Assembly (NCBI GenBank): GCA_942493245.1
Contig: OW818685.1
Location: 3,906,001 to 3,970,000 of the forward strand
Direction: 5' to 3'
Length of the DNA stretch: 64,000 nucleotides
Origin: DAOPYU01 sp942493245
GTDB lineage: Bacteria > Sumerlaeota > Sumerlaeia > UBA8349
Below, piece by piece: positions 17,517-26,134 of this stretch. Numbering within the stretch: position 1 is the first letter of the stretch; every line of letters starts with the position of its first letter. A model generated the notes under the pieces. It worked only from the letters and a program-made list of their open reading frames with translations. It ran no database searches and was not told where the DNA came from. A program made the position numbers and the translations under genes.

Positions 17517-17545
17517 ACTATAAAGATCGAACCCGCATTTGTCAA
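17517..17545 (-). promoter_or_regulatory. Sigma70 promoter of argG
   Basis: The minus strand reads TTGACA (17545-17540), 17 bp, TATAGT (17522-17517). Start is expected near 17510. The leader 17292-17510 contains GTTCCC/GGGAAC inverted repeats that could fold, but no known arginine-control element was recognised. Confidence 0.75.
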
Positions 17546-17602
17546 CAAGAGGCCGGGAAAGTGACATTTCAAATATGCGCTTTTTCTCCCAAACCAAAGA
17601 GA

Positions 17603-17631
17603 TTGACTTTGCCGGGAGGGTGGGCTAAAAA
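17603..17631 (+). promoter_or_regulatory. Likely promoter of the 17740-18428 membrane-protein pair
   Basis: TTGACT, 17 bp, TAAAAA, about 100 bp before the first ATG. Confidence 0.45.
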
Positions 17632-17739
17632 AGAGTGCTTGTCGGCTGGGTTCAACCCGCTGCGCGGGAAAAACCGGCCAAACGAGAAGGAGAGAGATTC
17701 TCTCTGCACGTGGGGGAAAACCAGGAAAGGAAGCGCGTC

Positions 17740-18198
17740 ATGCCTTTGAGTGGAAACGGGTCTGGCCGGGGCCAGGGAGGGCGTCTGTTCTTGATGGTGC
17801 TGGCTGGTTGGCTGTTGCCCGGCAGCGGTTTCTTTCTCCTGGGCCGCAACCACCGGAAAATGGGATGGTTGTACTTCGGAGTGGTTCACCTGACCTTCAT
17901 CCTGGGACTGCTTCTGAAGGGCGGCGTCGTCTGGCCCACGTGGGGATTGCGCGATGTGGGATTCAGCATCGTCAACAACCTCAACTTCGTGTTCCAGATG
18001 GGAACCGGCTGGATGGCTTTCCTTTCATTGGTGGCCTACGCCCTGAAGTGGCCCTTCCTGGCGATTCAGGAACCGCACGCCTACAGTGAACTCGGCAGTT
18101 TCTACTGTCTGGTGGCGGGCGCGTTGAACTATTTCATTATCTGGCAGGCGGTGGAACGGCGCGAAAAAATCGGGTTCGAAATGTTGACGAACCGATAA
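17740..18198 (+). CDS. Small multipass membrane protein (DUF6677-like)
   Basis: 152 residues. After a Gly-rich N-terminus there are four hydrophobic segments, the first containing AGWLLPGSGFFLLGR, which is the kind of motif seen in small DUF6677 or TM2-like membrane proteins of Planctomycetes and Acidobacteria. The last helix ends with a short basic tail. No function is known. The ATG at 17740 follows AGGAAAGGAAG; an upstream in-frame ATG at 17635 has no such site. It is followed after 32 bp by a second small membrane protein, so the two probably form an operon that ends at the hairpin 18490-18522. Confidence 0.65.
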   Translation: MPLSGNGSGRGQGGRLFLMVLAGWLLPGSGFFLLGRNHRKMGWLYFGVVHLTFILGLLLKGGVVWPTWGLRDVGFSIVNNLNFVFQMGTGWMAFLSLVAYALKWPFLAIQEPHAYSELGSFYCLVAGALNYFIIWQAVERREKIGFEMLTNR

Positions 18199-18230
18199 CC
18201 CCACGCAGAATCGAACGAGAAAGCGCTCTT

Positions 18231-18428
18231 ATGCCCTGGTACGGAATCGCCCATGTCTTCTCGCTCGTTTACCTGACGTTCGTCGTGGCGCTGGTCATCG
18301 GGCTGCACGAGGTCGAAGAGCCCCAACAGGCTCGGCGACACGTGCTGGGCTGCTGGGCGCGGCTCCTGGGCAGCCTGGTCGGCATGATGCTGGTGGTCTA
18401 TATCCTGAGCCTCTTTTCCGGCGGTTGA
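18231..18428 (+). CDS. Small two-helix membrane protein
   Basis: 65 residues with two transmembrane helices (about 4-24 and 41-61) joined by an acidic then basic loop (EVEEPQQARRH). It has the size and position of an accessory subunit of the preceding membrane protein, 32 bp upstream. No family is recognised. Coding is supported by operon position and by the two well-spaced helices; the ribosome-binding site (GAGAAAG) is moderate. Confidence 0.55.
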   Translation: MPWYGIAHVFSLVYLTFVVALVIGLHEVEEPQQARRHVLGCWARLLGSLVGMMLVVYILSLFSGG

Positions 18429-18489
18429 ACCTCTGTGGCTCCCTCGGGGAGACACACAAAACCGGAAAAAGGTAAATCGGGTCCGTACA

Positions 18490-18522
18490 CAGGCTGCCGC
18501 AACCAGAAGGGTGGCCTGTTTT
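18490..18522 (+). terminator. Terminator or attenuator in front of hisD
   Basis: CAGGCTGCC and GGTGGCCTG form a nine-pair stem (two wobbles), followed by TTTTAAT. It ends about 40 nt before the hisD start. It may end the upstream membrane-protein operon or serve as a hisD attenuator. No His-rich leader peptide was found. Confidence 0.6.
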
Positions 18523-18564
18523 AATAAGCAGCAGGTGATCGGAACGGAAATCAAGGAGAGTGTC

Positions 18565-19854
18565 ATGCGGGTGCTCCAGTTCCCCAGGGACGAAAAACAA
18601 GTGGCTCGGCTTTTCCAGCGCGCCGTGGCCAACGATCCCGCCACCGAAGACGCAGTGCGCCAGGTGATCGAGCAGGTGCGCCGCCGGGGCGACCGGGCCG
18701 TCGCAGCCCTGACCAAACGCTTCGACAAAGTGGCCCTTCAACCCTCCCAGTTCGAAATTCCAGCGCAGCGCCTGCGCGAAGCGTGGGAGGGACTCCCTCA
18801 ACCCCTCCAGAAAGCCCTGAAAACCGCCCGCGAGCGCATCGAGGCCTACCACCGCAAGCAATTGCTCAAAGGTTTTGTGTACAAGGACGCCCTGGGCAAC
18901 CGCATGGAACAGCGCGTCACCCCCCTGCGCCGGGCAGGCGTCTATGCGCCGGGTGGGCGGGCGTCCTACCCCTCGACCGTCCTGATGGACATCGTGCCGG
19001 CGCGCGTAGCCGGAGTGGACGAAGTGATCCTGCTGACCCCGCCCGGATCTCTGGATTCGGACGGCGGGCGCGCGGTACTGGGCGCCGCCTGGCTGGCCGG
19101 GGTGGACCGCGTGATTTCGGTCGGAGGCACCCCCGGCGTGGTGGCGCTGGCGCTGGGAACCCAGACCCTGCCCAAGGTGGACATCATCGTGGGACCGGGC
19201 AACCGGTTTGTCGCCATGGCGAAGAAATTGCTCTACGGCGAAATCACCATTGATATGGTCGCCGGGCCGAGCGAAGTGCTGGTGCTGGCCGACGACACGG
19301 CCTCGCCCGTTCTGGTCGCGGCGGACCTGCTGGCCCAGGCCGAGCACGACCCCGACGCGCAGGCCATCGCCGTCCTGATCGGCGACTACGACGTGGCGGC
19401 GCTGCAACGCGAAATCCGCTCGCAAACCGCGGAACTGCCCCGCCGCGCGATCATTGAACAATCGCTGAAAGCCAATGGAGCCCTGATTCGCGTGGACTCG
19501 GTAGAAGAGGCGCTGGCCCTGGCCGAACAGAAAGCCCCCGAGCATCTGGAACTTCTCATCCGCGACGCGCAGGTTTTGGCGCGGCGCGTGCGCAATGTTG
19601 GCGCGGTGTTCGTCGGTCCCTACACCCCCGAGTCCATGGGCGACTATGCCGCCGGACCGAATCACACCCTGCCCACCGGGGGAACGGCCCGTTTCTTCTC
19701 GCCCCTGTCCGTCTGGTCTTTCCTGAAAACCAGCCACGTGCTCGAGTGCTCGAAGAAAGGGTTCGAGGCCCTGGCCGAAACCGTCACGACGCTGGCGGAT
19801 GTGGAAGGCTTCGGCGCGCACGCGGCGGCGGTGCGCAGGCGTCTGGCGCGTTAA
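18565..19854 (+). CDS. hisD: Histidinol dehydrogenase
   Basis: 429 residues, typical length. It oxidises L-histidinol to histidine in two NAD-dependent steps, the last reactions of histidine synthesis. Landmarks are YAPGGRASYPSTVLM, VGPGNRFVAMAK, the family signature IDMVAGPSEVLVLADD, and the zinc and catalytic region QAEHDPDAQA, plus GPNHTLPTGG near the C-terminus. The ATG at 18565 follows AAGGAGAG at seven bases; an in-frame start 18 codons upstream falls in the terminator region. It is first in the run hisD-hisC-hisB. Confidence 0.97.
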   Translation: MRVLQFPRDEKQVARLFQRAVANDPATEDAVRQVIEQVRRRGDRAVAALTKRFDKVALQPSQFEIPAQRLREAWEGLPQPLQKALKTARERIEAYHRKQLLKGFVYKDALGNRMEQRVTPLRRAGVYAPGGRASYPSTVLMDIVPARVAGVDEVILLTPPGSLDSDGGRAVLGAAWLAGVDRVISVGGTPGVVALALGTQTLPKVDIIVGPGNRFVAMAKKLLYGEITIDMVAGPSEVLVLADDTASPVLVAADLLAQAEHDPDAQAIAVLIGDYDVAALQREIRSQTAELPRRAIIEQSLKANGALIRVDSVEEALALAEQKAPEHLELLIRDAQVLARRVRNVGAVFVGPYTPESMGDYAAGPNHTLPTGGTARFFSPLSVWSFLKTSHVLECSKKGFEALAETVTTLADVEGFGAHAAAVRRRLAR

Positions 19855-19922
19855 CGCAAAAACGCAGAGGATTCGATTCCGGTGCGTGATGGCCGGAGGA
19901 ACAACATAGAGGAAACCCAACC

Positions 19923-20972
19923 ATGACCGAAAGTGCGTTACGATTTCGCCCCTTTTTGCCCGCTTTGCACGGTTACACGCCCGGCGAACAGCTCGCGGGA
20001 AAGAACATCATCAAACTCAACACCAACGAATGCCCCTATCCTCCGGCCCGGCGGGTGGTCGAGCGCGCGCAGGAATCCCTGAAACTGTTGCGCCTCTACC
20101 CGAACCCGGGCAGCGACACGCTGCGCGGCGTCCTGGCCGAGTACCACGGCCTGAAACCCGAACAGATTCTGGCGGGCAACGGGTCCGACGAAATCCTGCG
20201 CCTGCTGGTCCACGCCTTCATCGGTCCGGAAGAGCGCATTGCGATGGTGGACCTGACCTACAGCCTCTACCCGGTTCTCGCGGCGTCGTTCGGTGGCGGA
20301 ACCTCCGTGTATCCTCTCGGCGAAAACTACGAACTGCCCGAAGCGTTCTTCGACGCACCCGAACCGCTCCTGTTCCTGGCCAACCCGAATCCCCCCATCG
20401 GGATTCTCTACTCGCGCGAAGAAATCGCGCGCCTGTGCCGCAGTCGGCAGGACCGTCTGGTCGTGATTGATGAGGCGTATGTGGACTTTGCGCCCCGCGA
20501 TACCGTGAGCCTTCTGAATGATTTCGAGAACCTCGTGGTCACCCGCACCTTCTCGAAGTCCTACTCGCTGGCCGGCATGCGGCTCGGCTACCTGATGGGT
20601 CAACCGGCTCTGGTCGCGGAACTGATGAAACTCAAGGATTCGTACAACCTGAACCGCGTGGCCCAGGAAGCCGCCATCGGCGCCATCGAAGCGTGTGGCG
20701 AGATGCGCGCCAACGCCCGCAAGATCGTCGAAACGCGCAACTACACGGTACAGGCCCTCAAGGAACTGGGTTACCAGGTCCCCGAATCGCACGGCAACTT
20801 CGTCTTCGCCATCCACCCGCAGGCCCGGGCGCATTTTCTGGCCCTGCGCGAGCGGAAAATTCTGGTGCGCTACTTCGATGCGCCCCGTCTGAGCGACGGC
20901 ATGCGCATCTCCATCGGAACGCCCGAGGAAATGCAGACCCTGATCGGGGCCTTGAAGGAGATTGTTCAATGA
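19923..20972 (+). CDS. hisC: Histidinol-phosphate aminotransferase
   Basis: 349 residues. A PLP-dependent fold I aminotransferase that converts imidazole acetol-phosphate to histidinol phosphate. Visible are the N-terminal KLNTNECPYPP, GNGSDEILRLL, the LANPNPPIG region, the DEAYVDF Asp that contacts PLP, and the Schiff-base Lys in TRTFSKSYSLAGMRLGY. It begins 68 bp after hisD and ends in a four-base ATGA overlap with hisB, a sign of coupled translation. Confidence 0.95.
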   Translation: MTESALRFRPFLPALHGYTPGEQLAGKNIIKLNTNECPYPPARRVVERAQESLKLLRLYPNPGSDTLRGVLAEYHGLKPEQILAGNGSDEILRLLVHAFIGPEERIAMVDLTYSLYPVLAASFGGGTSVYPLGENYELPEAFFDAPEPLLFLANPNPPIGILYSREEIARLCRSRQDRLVVIDEAYVDFAPRDTVSLLNDFENLVVTRTFSKSYSLAGMRLGYLMGQPALVAELMKLKDSYNLNRVAQEAAIGAIEACGEMRANARKIVETRNYTVQALKELGYQVPESHGNFVFAIHPQARAHFLALRERKILVRYFDAPRLSDGMRISIGTPEEMQTLIGALKEIVQ

Positions 20973-21571
20973 CGATCCAAAAGAGCGAACGCACAGCGGC
21001 AGTGGAACGCGCCACGAAAGAAACGCAGTTGAAAGTTAGTCTGAATCTGGACGGCGCGGGCGTCTTCTCGGGCAAGATCGGGGTCCCTTTTCTCGAGCAC
21101 ATGCTCGACCTGCTGGCGCGCCACGGGATGATGGACCTGACCATCGAAGGACAGGGCGACACCCACATTGACCCGCACCACACGGTCGAGGATCTCGGAA
21201 TCGTCCTCGGTCAGGCGCTCTCGCAGGCGCTGGGCGACAAGCGGGGCATCGGACGCATGGGCTACGCCTACGTGCCGATGGAGGAAACCCTCGCCCGGGC
21301 GGTTCTGGACGTATGCGGGCGGCCCTACCTGCATTTCACCGCGGGAATCCCGGCGGAACGCATCGGCGACTACGAATCGGAACTGACCGAGGATTTCTTC
21401 CGCGCCGTGGCCATGAACGCCGGGCTGACGCTCCACCTCGAACTGCTCTACGGCAAGAACAGCCACCATATCGTCGAGGCGCTCTTCAAGGCGTTTGCCC
21501 GCGCTCTGCGCCAGGCCGTCACGCGCGACGAGCGCGAACAGGGAGTTCCCTCGACCAAAGGGATGCTCTAA
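20969..21571 (+). CDS. hisB: Imidazoleglycerol-phosphate dehydratase
   Basis: 200 residues, monofunctional type (no phosphatase domain). It makes imidazole acetol-phosphate. The two metal-binding signatures are present: DPHHTVEDLGIVLGQAL, and NSHHIVEALFKAFARAL near the C-terminus, as is FLEHMLDLLARHG. The ATG overlaps the hisC stop by four bases. The catalytic order in the pathway is hisB, hisC, hisD, the reverse of the gene order here; the other his genes are outside the window. Confidence 0.97.
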   Translation: MTIQKSERTAAVERATKETQLKVSLNLDGAGVFSGKIGVPFLEHMLDLLARHGMMDLTIEGQGDTHIDPHHTVEDLGIVLGQALSQALGDKRGIGRMGYAYVPMEETLARAVLDVCGRPYLHFTAGIPAERIGDYESELTEDFFRAVAMNAGLTLHLELLYGKNSHHIVEALFKAFARALRQAVTRDEREQGVPSTKGML

Positions 21572-21591
21572 CCGAATATAAGGAACCAAGC

Positions 21592-21608
21592 CTCGCGTCA
21601 GACGCGAG
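21592..21608 (+). other. Perfect hairpin between hisB and gpmI
   Basis: CTCGCGT and ACGCGAG flank a CAG loop, 20 bp after hisB. There is no U-run; it may slow ribosomes or protect the mRNA end rather than terminate. Confidence 0.5.
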
Positions 21609-21632
21609 AATGAGCCAAGAATGGGGAAAACG

Positions 21633-23201
21633 ATGAACGACAAACGCAAAACAACCTTGCTCCTGATCCTGGACGGCTGGGGGTTCGCCGAACCCACCTA
21701 CCCGGCGGACAAGAACGCGATCGCAGTAGCCAATCCTTCCTTCTGGAACAACCTGTGGGCCAGCCGCCCCCACACCCTCATCGGGTGCAGCGGCAACGCC
21801 GTGGGATTGCCCAAGGGCGTCATGGGCAACTCGGAAGTGGGACACCTGAACCTGGGCGCCGGACGCGTGGTGTGGCAGGAAATCGCCAAGATTGACCACG
21901 AAATCGAAGTGGACGGCCTGATGGGCCGCAAGGAATTGACCGAGGTGATCGAGAAAGCCCGCGACAACGGCGTCTGTCTCCACCTCATGGGCCTCGTCAG
22001 CGACGGCGGCGTCCACAGCATGGACCGCCACTACTTCGCGCTTCTGCGGCTGGCCAAAAAACTCGGCATGCCCGCCGACCGCGTGATGTTCCACTGTTTC
22101 CTCGACGGACGCGACACCCCGCCCCGCAGCGGCAAGGGGTATGTCGAAGTGTTGGAAAACACACTGCGCGAAGAAAACCTGGGCCGCATCGCCATGGTCT
22201 GTGGCCGCTACTGGGCCATGGACCGCGACAAGCGCTGGGACCGCGTCAAACGCGCCTACGACGCCATGGTGCGCAACGAGGCCGATCACCGCGCCACCTC
22301 GGGGTTGGACGCCGTGCTGCAAGGCTACGCCCGCAATGAAAACGACGAGTTCGTCGCTCCGACTCTTATCCTGGATGAAACCGGCCAACCGGTCGGACGG
22401 ATGCGCTCGGGCGATCAGGCGCTGTTTTTCAACTTCCGCCCCGACCGCGCCCGTCAGATCGCGCACGCGTTCGTGGACGACACGTTCGACGGCTTCGAGC
22501 GCGACGAAACGCTGAAGATCGAACTGACCACCATGACCCGGTACGAATCGGGCCTGAAGGCCGCCGTGGCCTTCCCGCCCCGCGATATCGCCAATACTCT
22601 GGGAGACATCGTCTCACAAGCGGGCCTGCGCCAGCTGCGCATCGCCGAGACGGAAAAGTACGCCCACGTCACCTACTTCTTCTCGGGCGGACGCGAGACG
22701 GAATTCAACGGCGAAGACCGCATTCTGGTGCCCTCTCCCAAGGTGGCCACCTATGACCTGCAACCCGAAATGAGCCTGCCCGAAGTGGCCGAAAAACTCG
22801 AGGCGGCCATCCGCTCGGGCCAGTACGACCTGATCGTCTCGAACTTCGCCAACGGCGACATGGTGGGCCACACAGGCTTCCTGGACGCGGCAGTCAAGGC
22901 CGCAGGCGCGGTGGACGCCGCCCTCACGCGCGTCATTACCGCCATTCAGGACATGGGCGGCTCGGCTCTCATCACCGCCGACCACGGCAACTGCGAAAAC
23001 ATGTGGAACTTCGAGGAAAACTGTCCTCACACGCAGCACACCACCACCCCGACGCCGTGCGTGGTCATCGGCACGGGACTCCCGAAAGCGGGCCTGCGCG
23101 ACGACGGATGTCTGGGCGACGTGGCCCCCACCATCCTGCAGCTCATGGGCCTCGAACAGCCCGAAGACATGACGGGCCAGAGCCTGTTGAGGAGAGACTG
23201 A
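21633..23201 (+). CDS. gpmI: 2,3-bisphosphoglycerate-independent phosphoglycerate mutase
   Basis: 522 residues, normal for the two-manganese, alkaline-phosphatase-superfamily enzyme that interconverts 3- and 2-phosphoglycerate in glycolysis. The N-terminal LLILDGWG metal Asp, the catalytic Ser in GNSEVGHLNLG, HCFLDGRDTPPRSG, RPDRARQIAHAF and the final metal site ITADHGNCENM with HTQHTTTPTP are all present. The ATG at 21633 has GGGGAA just upstream; an in-frame ATG at 21621 is an alternative. The stop overlaps the start of the next gene by one base. Confidence 0.95.
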   Translation: MNDKRKTTLLLILDGWGFAEPTYPADKNAIAVANPSFWNNLWASRPHTLIGCSGNAVGLPKGVMGNSEVGHLNLGAGRVVWQEIAKIDHEIEVDGLMGRKELTEVIEKARDNGVCLHLMGLVSDGGVHSMDRHYFALLRLAKKLGMPADRVMFHCFLDGRDTPPRSGKGYVEVLENTLREENLGRIAMVCGRYWAMDRDKRWDRVKRAYDAMVRNEADHRATSGLDAVLQGYARNENDEFVAPTLILDETGQPVGRMRSGDQALFFNFRPDRARQIAHAFVDDTFDGFERDETLKIELTTMTRYESGLKAAVAFPPRDIANTLGDIVSQAGLRQLRIAETEKYAHVTYFFSGGRETEFNGEDRILVPSPKVATYDLQPEMSLPEVAEKLEAAIRSGQYDLIVSNFANGDMVGHTGFLDAAVKAAGAVDAALTRVITAIQDMGGSALITADHGNCENMWNFEENCPHTQHTTTPTPCVVIGTGLPKAGLRDDGCLGDVAPTILQLMGLEQPEDMTGQSLLRRD

Positions 23202-24073
23202 TGGGCCTCTATGTGAACGGTGAACAGGTGGACGAGATCGAAATCATGCGCGAAGCCGAACGGCTCCGTCCCTACTACGAGGAGGTCTTTCAGGATCAGC
23301 CCGCGGAGGAACAGGAACGGCAGCTCATGGAATGGGCGCGCGAGAACGTCATCGAGCGCCTCCTGCTCCTTCAGGCGGCCGTGCGCGACCCGGAACCGAT
23401 CGAAGACGCGGCGGTCGAGGAGGCCTATCAGGCCATTCTGCGGGACCACGGCGGGCGCGACCAGTTCTATCAGCGCCATGAACTGGACCTCGACAAGGAA
23501 CCGGAAGTCAAGGACGACATCCGCAAGCGCATGTTGCTGAAATTGAAGATGGACAAGATCACGGCGGGAGCGACAATACCGGACCCGGAAAACGCCCTGC
23601 GCTATTATGAAGAACACCGCGACGAGTTCGTGGTGCCGGAAACCGTCCACGCCGCGCACATCATCAAGCAGCTGCGGCCGGGTCAGGACCCCAAAGCCAT
23701 TGAGGAAGAATTGCTCCAGATCCTCAAAAGAATCCGCAACAACGCGGATTTCACGGAAATGGCGAAAAAACACTCCGATTGCCCGGACGGGGGCGGCGAT
23801 CTGGGGTTCTTTCCCCGGGGACAGATGGTCGAATCCTTCGAAGAAGTCGTCTTCAACCTCGAACCGGGCGGCGTCAGCAATGTTTTTCGTACAGAATTCG
23901 GACTGCACATCGCAAAGGTTTTCGAAAAGCGGGAGTCTGAATTGCGTCCCTTCGAGTATGTGGGGGAAAGTATTCAGGAAAAACTGCGCGAGGAGGCCGA
24001 TCAGGAGGCGATCGAACGATTCATTGACCTGGAACGCGAGAAAGCCACCATTGAAGAGCGCGCAGACGATTGA
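23201..24073 (+). CDS. Parvulin-type peptidyl-prolyl isomerase without signal peptide
   Basis: 290 residues. The N-terminal 110 residues are acidic and helical, like the SurA/PpiC N-domain (repeated Glu-rich helices). The PpiC rotamase domain follows at about 145-245, with VPETVHAAHIIKQL, FTEMAKKHSDCP, GGGDLGFFPRGQM and VSNVFRTEFGLHIAKV. Most relatives are exported, but no signal sequence is seen, so this one seems cytoplasmic. Its ATG shares a base with the gpmI stop and has TTGAGGAGA in front, so it is co-translated with gpmI. It might assist folding of nascent proteins. Confidence 0.85.
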   Translation: MGLYVNGEQVDEIEIMREAERLRPYYEEVFQDQPAEEQERQLMEWARENVIERLLLLQAAVRDPEPIEDAAVEEAYQAILRDHGGRDQFYQRHELDLDKEPEVKDDIRKRMLLKLKMDKITAGATIPDPENALRYYEEHRDEFVVPETVHAAHIIKQLRPGQDPKAIEEELLQILKRIRNNADFTEMAKKHSDCPDGGGDLGFFPRGQMVESFEEVVFNLEPGGVSNVFRTEFGLHIAKVFEKRESELRPFEYVGESIQEKLREEADQEAIERFIDLEREKATIEERADD

Positions 24074-24136
24074 ACACGGGAAAGATCAACCGGTTCAGAA
24101 CCGAAACCTGAGCGAAACACCTAAAGGGATTGCCGC

Positions 24137-24955
24137 ATGGAAGAACGCGGAAACGAACAAACCACTGAGACAGGGGGCCCTGTCCCCGCTGGGCGAATAC
24201 TTCTGGCGGACGACGAGGAAGTCTTTCTGCATTCGACCGCCGACCTCCTGCGGGATGCGGGTTTTGAATGCGACTGCGCCCCGGACGGTCCCACAGCCGT
24301 CCAACTGCTGAACGAGAAGGTGTACGACCTCTTCATCTGCGATATCCGCATGCCCGGCAACTCCGGCCTGGACCTGATCGGCGATCTGCCGGAATCGGCT
24401 CAGGGACTGCCGGTCATCCTCATCACGGGGTACCCGTCGGTGGATACCGCCGTGCAATCCCTGAAACTGCCGGTCGCCGCGTACCTGACCAAACCTCTGG
24501 ATTTCGAGCGGCTGCTCGAACAGATCCATCCCCTGATCGGTATTCACCGCTCGCAGATGGTTGTGCGGCAGTTGCGCGACCACGTGCGCAACTGGGCGCA
24601 GGATCTGGACTGTTTTGAGAAAATGTTCACCCTGTCCTGCCATCGGATGCACAACCCGTATCCGGCCAAGACCGGCTCGGAACACCCCGACCAGAAGCGG
24701 AATCTGGCCCTGTTTGTGGACCTGACCGTGCAGAATCTGATGAAAACACTTCTGAACGTACGCGACCTGGTCTCGGGTTTGACAAGCGACCAGCGGTGCG
24801 AGTCGGCCTGTAACCACATGAACTGCACCCGGCTCGATCTTTTGACAGACGTTCTGGCCGAAACCGTCCATGTTCTCGAGAGCACCCGGGACGAATTTAA
24901 ATCCAAGAGTATTGGCGATTTGCGGAGAAAACTGGGACAGATTATGGAGCACTAA
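24137..24955 (+). CDS. Response regulator with uncharacterised C-terminal domain (paralogue 1)
   Basis: 272 residues. A receiver domain spans about 20-135 with acidic pair D25/D26, phosphoacceptor D69 (FICDIRMPG), T97 and K119 (YLTKP), so it should be phosphorylated. After a linker comes a helical domain of about 85 residues (FVDLTVQNLMKTLLNVRDL to DLRRKLGQIM) that has no DNA-binding or enzymatic motif. The same domain is found in the paralogue at 25256-26125, including a shared Cys-x4-Cys in an AC-x4-NC-x-RL pattern. It starts 63 bp after the isomerase gene with AAAGGGAT before the ATG, and is followed by a promoter and structured RNA A. Confidence 0.85.
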   Translation: MEERGNEQTTETGGPVPAGRILLADDEEVFLHSTADLLRDAGFECDCAPDGPTAVQLLNEKVYDLFICDIRMPGNSGLDLIGDLPESAQGLPVILITGYPSVDTAVQSLKLPVAAYLTKPLDFERLLEQIHPLIGIHRSQMVVRQLRDHVRNWAQDLDCFEKMFTLSCHRMHNPYPAKTGSEHPDQKRNLALFVDLTVQNLMKTLLNVRDLVSGLTSDQRCESACNHMNCTRLDLLTDVLAETVHVLESTRDEFKSKSIGDLRRKLGQIMEH

Positions 24956-24959
24956 TCTC

Positions 24960-24988
24960 TTGACGTCTGTAATTCAAGAGGATATAGA
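24960..24988 (+). promoter_or_regulatory. Promoter of structured RNA A
   Basis: TTGACG, 17 bp, TATAGA, beginning four bases after the stop of the first receiver gene. The start is expected near 24995. Confidence 0.6.
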
Positions 24989-24993
24989 GTCAT

Positions 24994-25141
24994 CCGATAT
25001 AGGGATGTGAGAATCAGATTCTCACAAAAGGGCCACCAATGCGGGTGGTCTGTCTTGCCGGACTGCTGGAAGGCTAGTAAGGCGAAGGCGCAAGAGGAAT
25101 CGGGCTGATTCTGGCCGGTACCGTTGCGCTTTCTTTTTTTT
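24994..25141 (+). ncRNA. Structured RNA A (small RNA or leader), terminator-ended
   Basis: About 148 nt. Hairpin 1 is GTGAGAATCAGATTCTCAC (25007-25025) followed by AAAAG. Hairpin 2 has GGCCACC pairing with GGGTGGTC. Hairpin 3 (about 25052-25089) has an outer CUU/AAG stem, GCC/GGC, conserved unpaired CGGAC and GUAA, and an inner ACUG/UAGU stem. It ends with GGCGCAAG and a terminator whose GCGCAA pairs with UUGCGC before a run of eight U. RNA B at 26135-26284 has the same order of elements with compensatory base changes. No known riboswitch class was recognised. It could be a free small RNA or the leader of the second receiver gene, whose start is 115 nt downstream. Confidence 0.7.
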
Positions 25142-25255
25142 AAGAAAAGCGCCTTATTCGTTTTGCGAGACTGCCTGGAAGAACGACCCAACAGGCAGAA
25201 AACACCCGAGATATTTCCCAGCGGAGCGGTGTCCTCGCCCAGAAAGAGTGATGGA

Positions 25256-26125
25256 ATGACAGACCATCAAGAAAATTTGCAGCACAATTCGTTATCGCTC
25301 CCCACCTCCCCGCAATCGAGCGGACGCATCCTGATCGTTGACGATGAACCGGTTTTCCTGCAACTCACCACCAGTCGTTTGCAGAAAGCGGGCTTCGAGT
25401 GTATCGGAGCGTCTGACGCGAAAAGCGCACTCCATCTTCTGCGGGAAATGGAATTCGATCTCCTGATTTCCGACATCCGGATGCCGGGAAACGACAATCT
25501 CGAATTCATCTGCGAAATCCGCACCCTGTCCGAATACCTCCCCATCATTCTGGTCACCGGCTATCCCACACTGGAATCGGCCGTCGAATCGGTCCGACTG
25601 CAGGTTGTGGCTTATCTCATCAAGCCCTTCAACTACGATCTTCTGATCGAAGAAGCGAACTCCGCCATCAGCATGCGGCGTCTGTTCCAGGCGGTCCGGC
25701 GCCTGCGGGCGCGGGTGGAAAACTGGGATCTGAACCTCGAACAAATCGAATCGCCCCCCCTCCCGGGCGCGAAACAAACGCACAGTCCCTCCCGCCAATT
25801 GGGAGCTCAAACCCTGAGTCCCTTGAACGGTTGCGTAACGGTCCATTCGTTTCTGGACCTCACCTTCCAGAACATCCTGAACTCCCTGATGGATATCCGC
25901 AGCCTCACATCCCGAATCGCGGTGGACCAGAATCTGGGCGAAGCGTGCCACCTGCTCAACTGTCCCCGTCTGTCGCTTCTGATGGACTCGCTGGTCGAAA
26001 CCATTGATGTCCTCGAGAAAACGAAAGGCGCTTTCCGCTCGAAAGATCTGGGAAACCTGCGCAAAAAACTGGAAATGATCGTGAACAGCACAAAAGGCTT
26101 GACAGGCAACGCCCCTCTGCCTTAG
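25256..26125 (+). CDS. Response regulator with uncharacterised C-terminal domain (paralogue 2)
   Basis: 289 residues. The receiver domain spans about 23-140 with D29/D30, phosphoacceptor D73 (ISDIRMPGND), T101 and K123 (YLIKP). A Pro/Ser/Gln-rich linker of about 40 residues follows, then a helical domain like that of paralogue 1: FLDLTFQNILNSLMDIRSL, EACHLLNCPRLSLLMDSL, and a final DLGNLRKKLEMI. The two proteins are clearly related over their whole length. The chosen ATG at 25256 has AGAAAGAG upstream; longer in-frame starts run into the terminator of RNA A. It is followed by RNA B and then by an HD-GYP gene. Confidence 0.85.
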   Translation: MTDHQENLQHNSLSLPTSPQSSGRILIVDDEPVFLQLTTSRLQKAGFECIGASDAKSALHLLREMEFDLLISDIRMPGNDNLEFICEIRTLSEYLPIILVTGYPTLESAVESVRLQVVAYLIKPFNYDLLIEEANSAISMRRLFQAVRRLRARVENWDLNLEQIESPPLPGAKQTHSPSRQLGAQTLSPLNGCVTVHSFLDLTFQNILNSLMDIRSLTSRIAVDQNLGEACHLLNCPRLSLLMDSLVETIDVLEKTKGAFRSKDLGNLRKKLEMIVNSTKGLTGNAPLP

Positions 26126-26128
26126 AAG
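26099..26128 (+). promoter_or_regulatory. Possible promoter of structured RNA B
   Basis: TTGACA (inside the last codons of the second receiver gene), 18 bp, TAGAAG. The -35 is perfect and the -10 is poor. The position mirrors that of the RNA A promoter. Confidence 0.4.
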
Positions 26129-26134
26129 AAAGAT

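Noticed and set aside
18429..18525. T-box riboswitch in front of hisD (AAGGGTGG present)
   Set aside because: Only eight bases resemble the T-box; there is no upstream stem I or specifier loop in the 100 bp available, and the sequence is better explained as part of a terminator stem.
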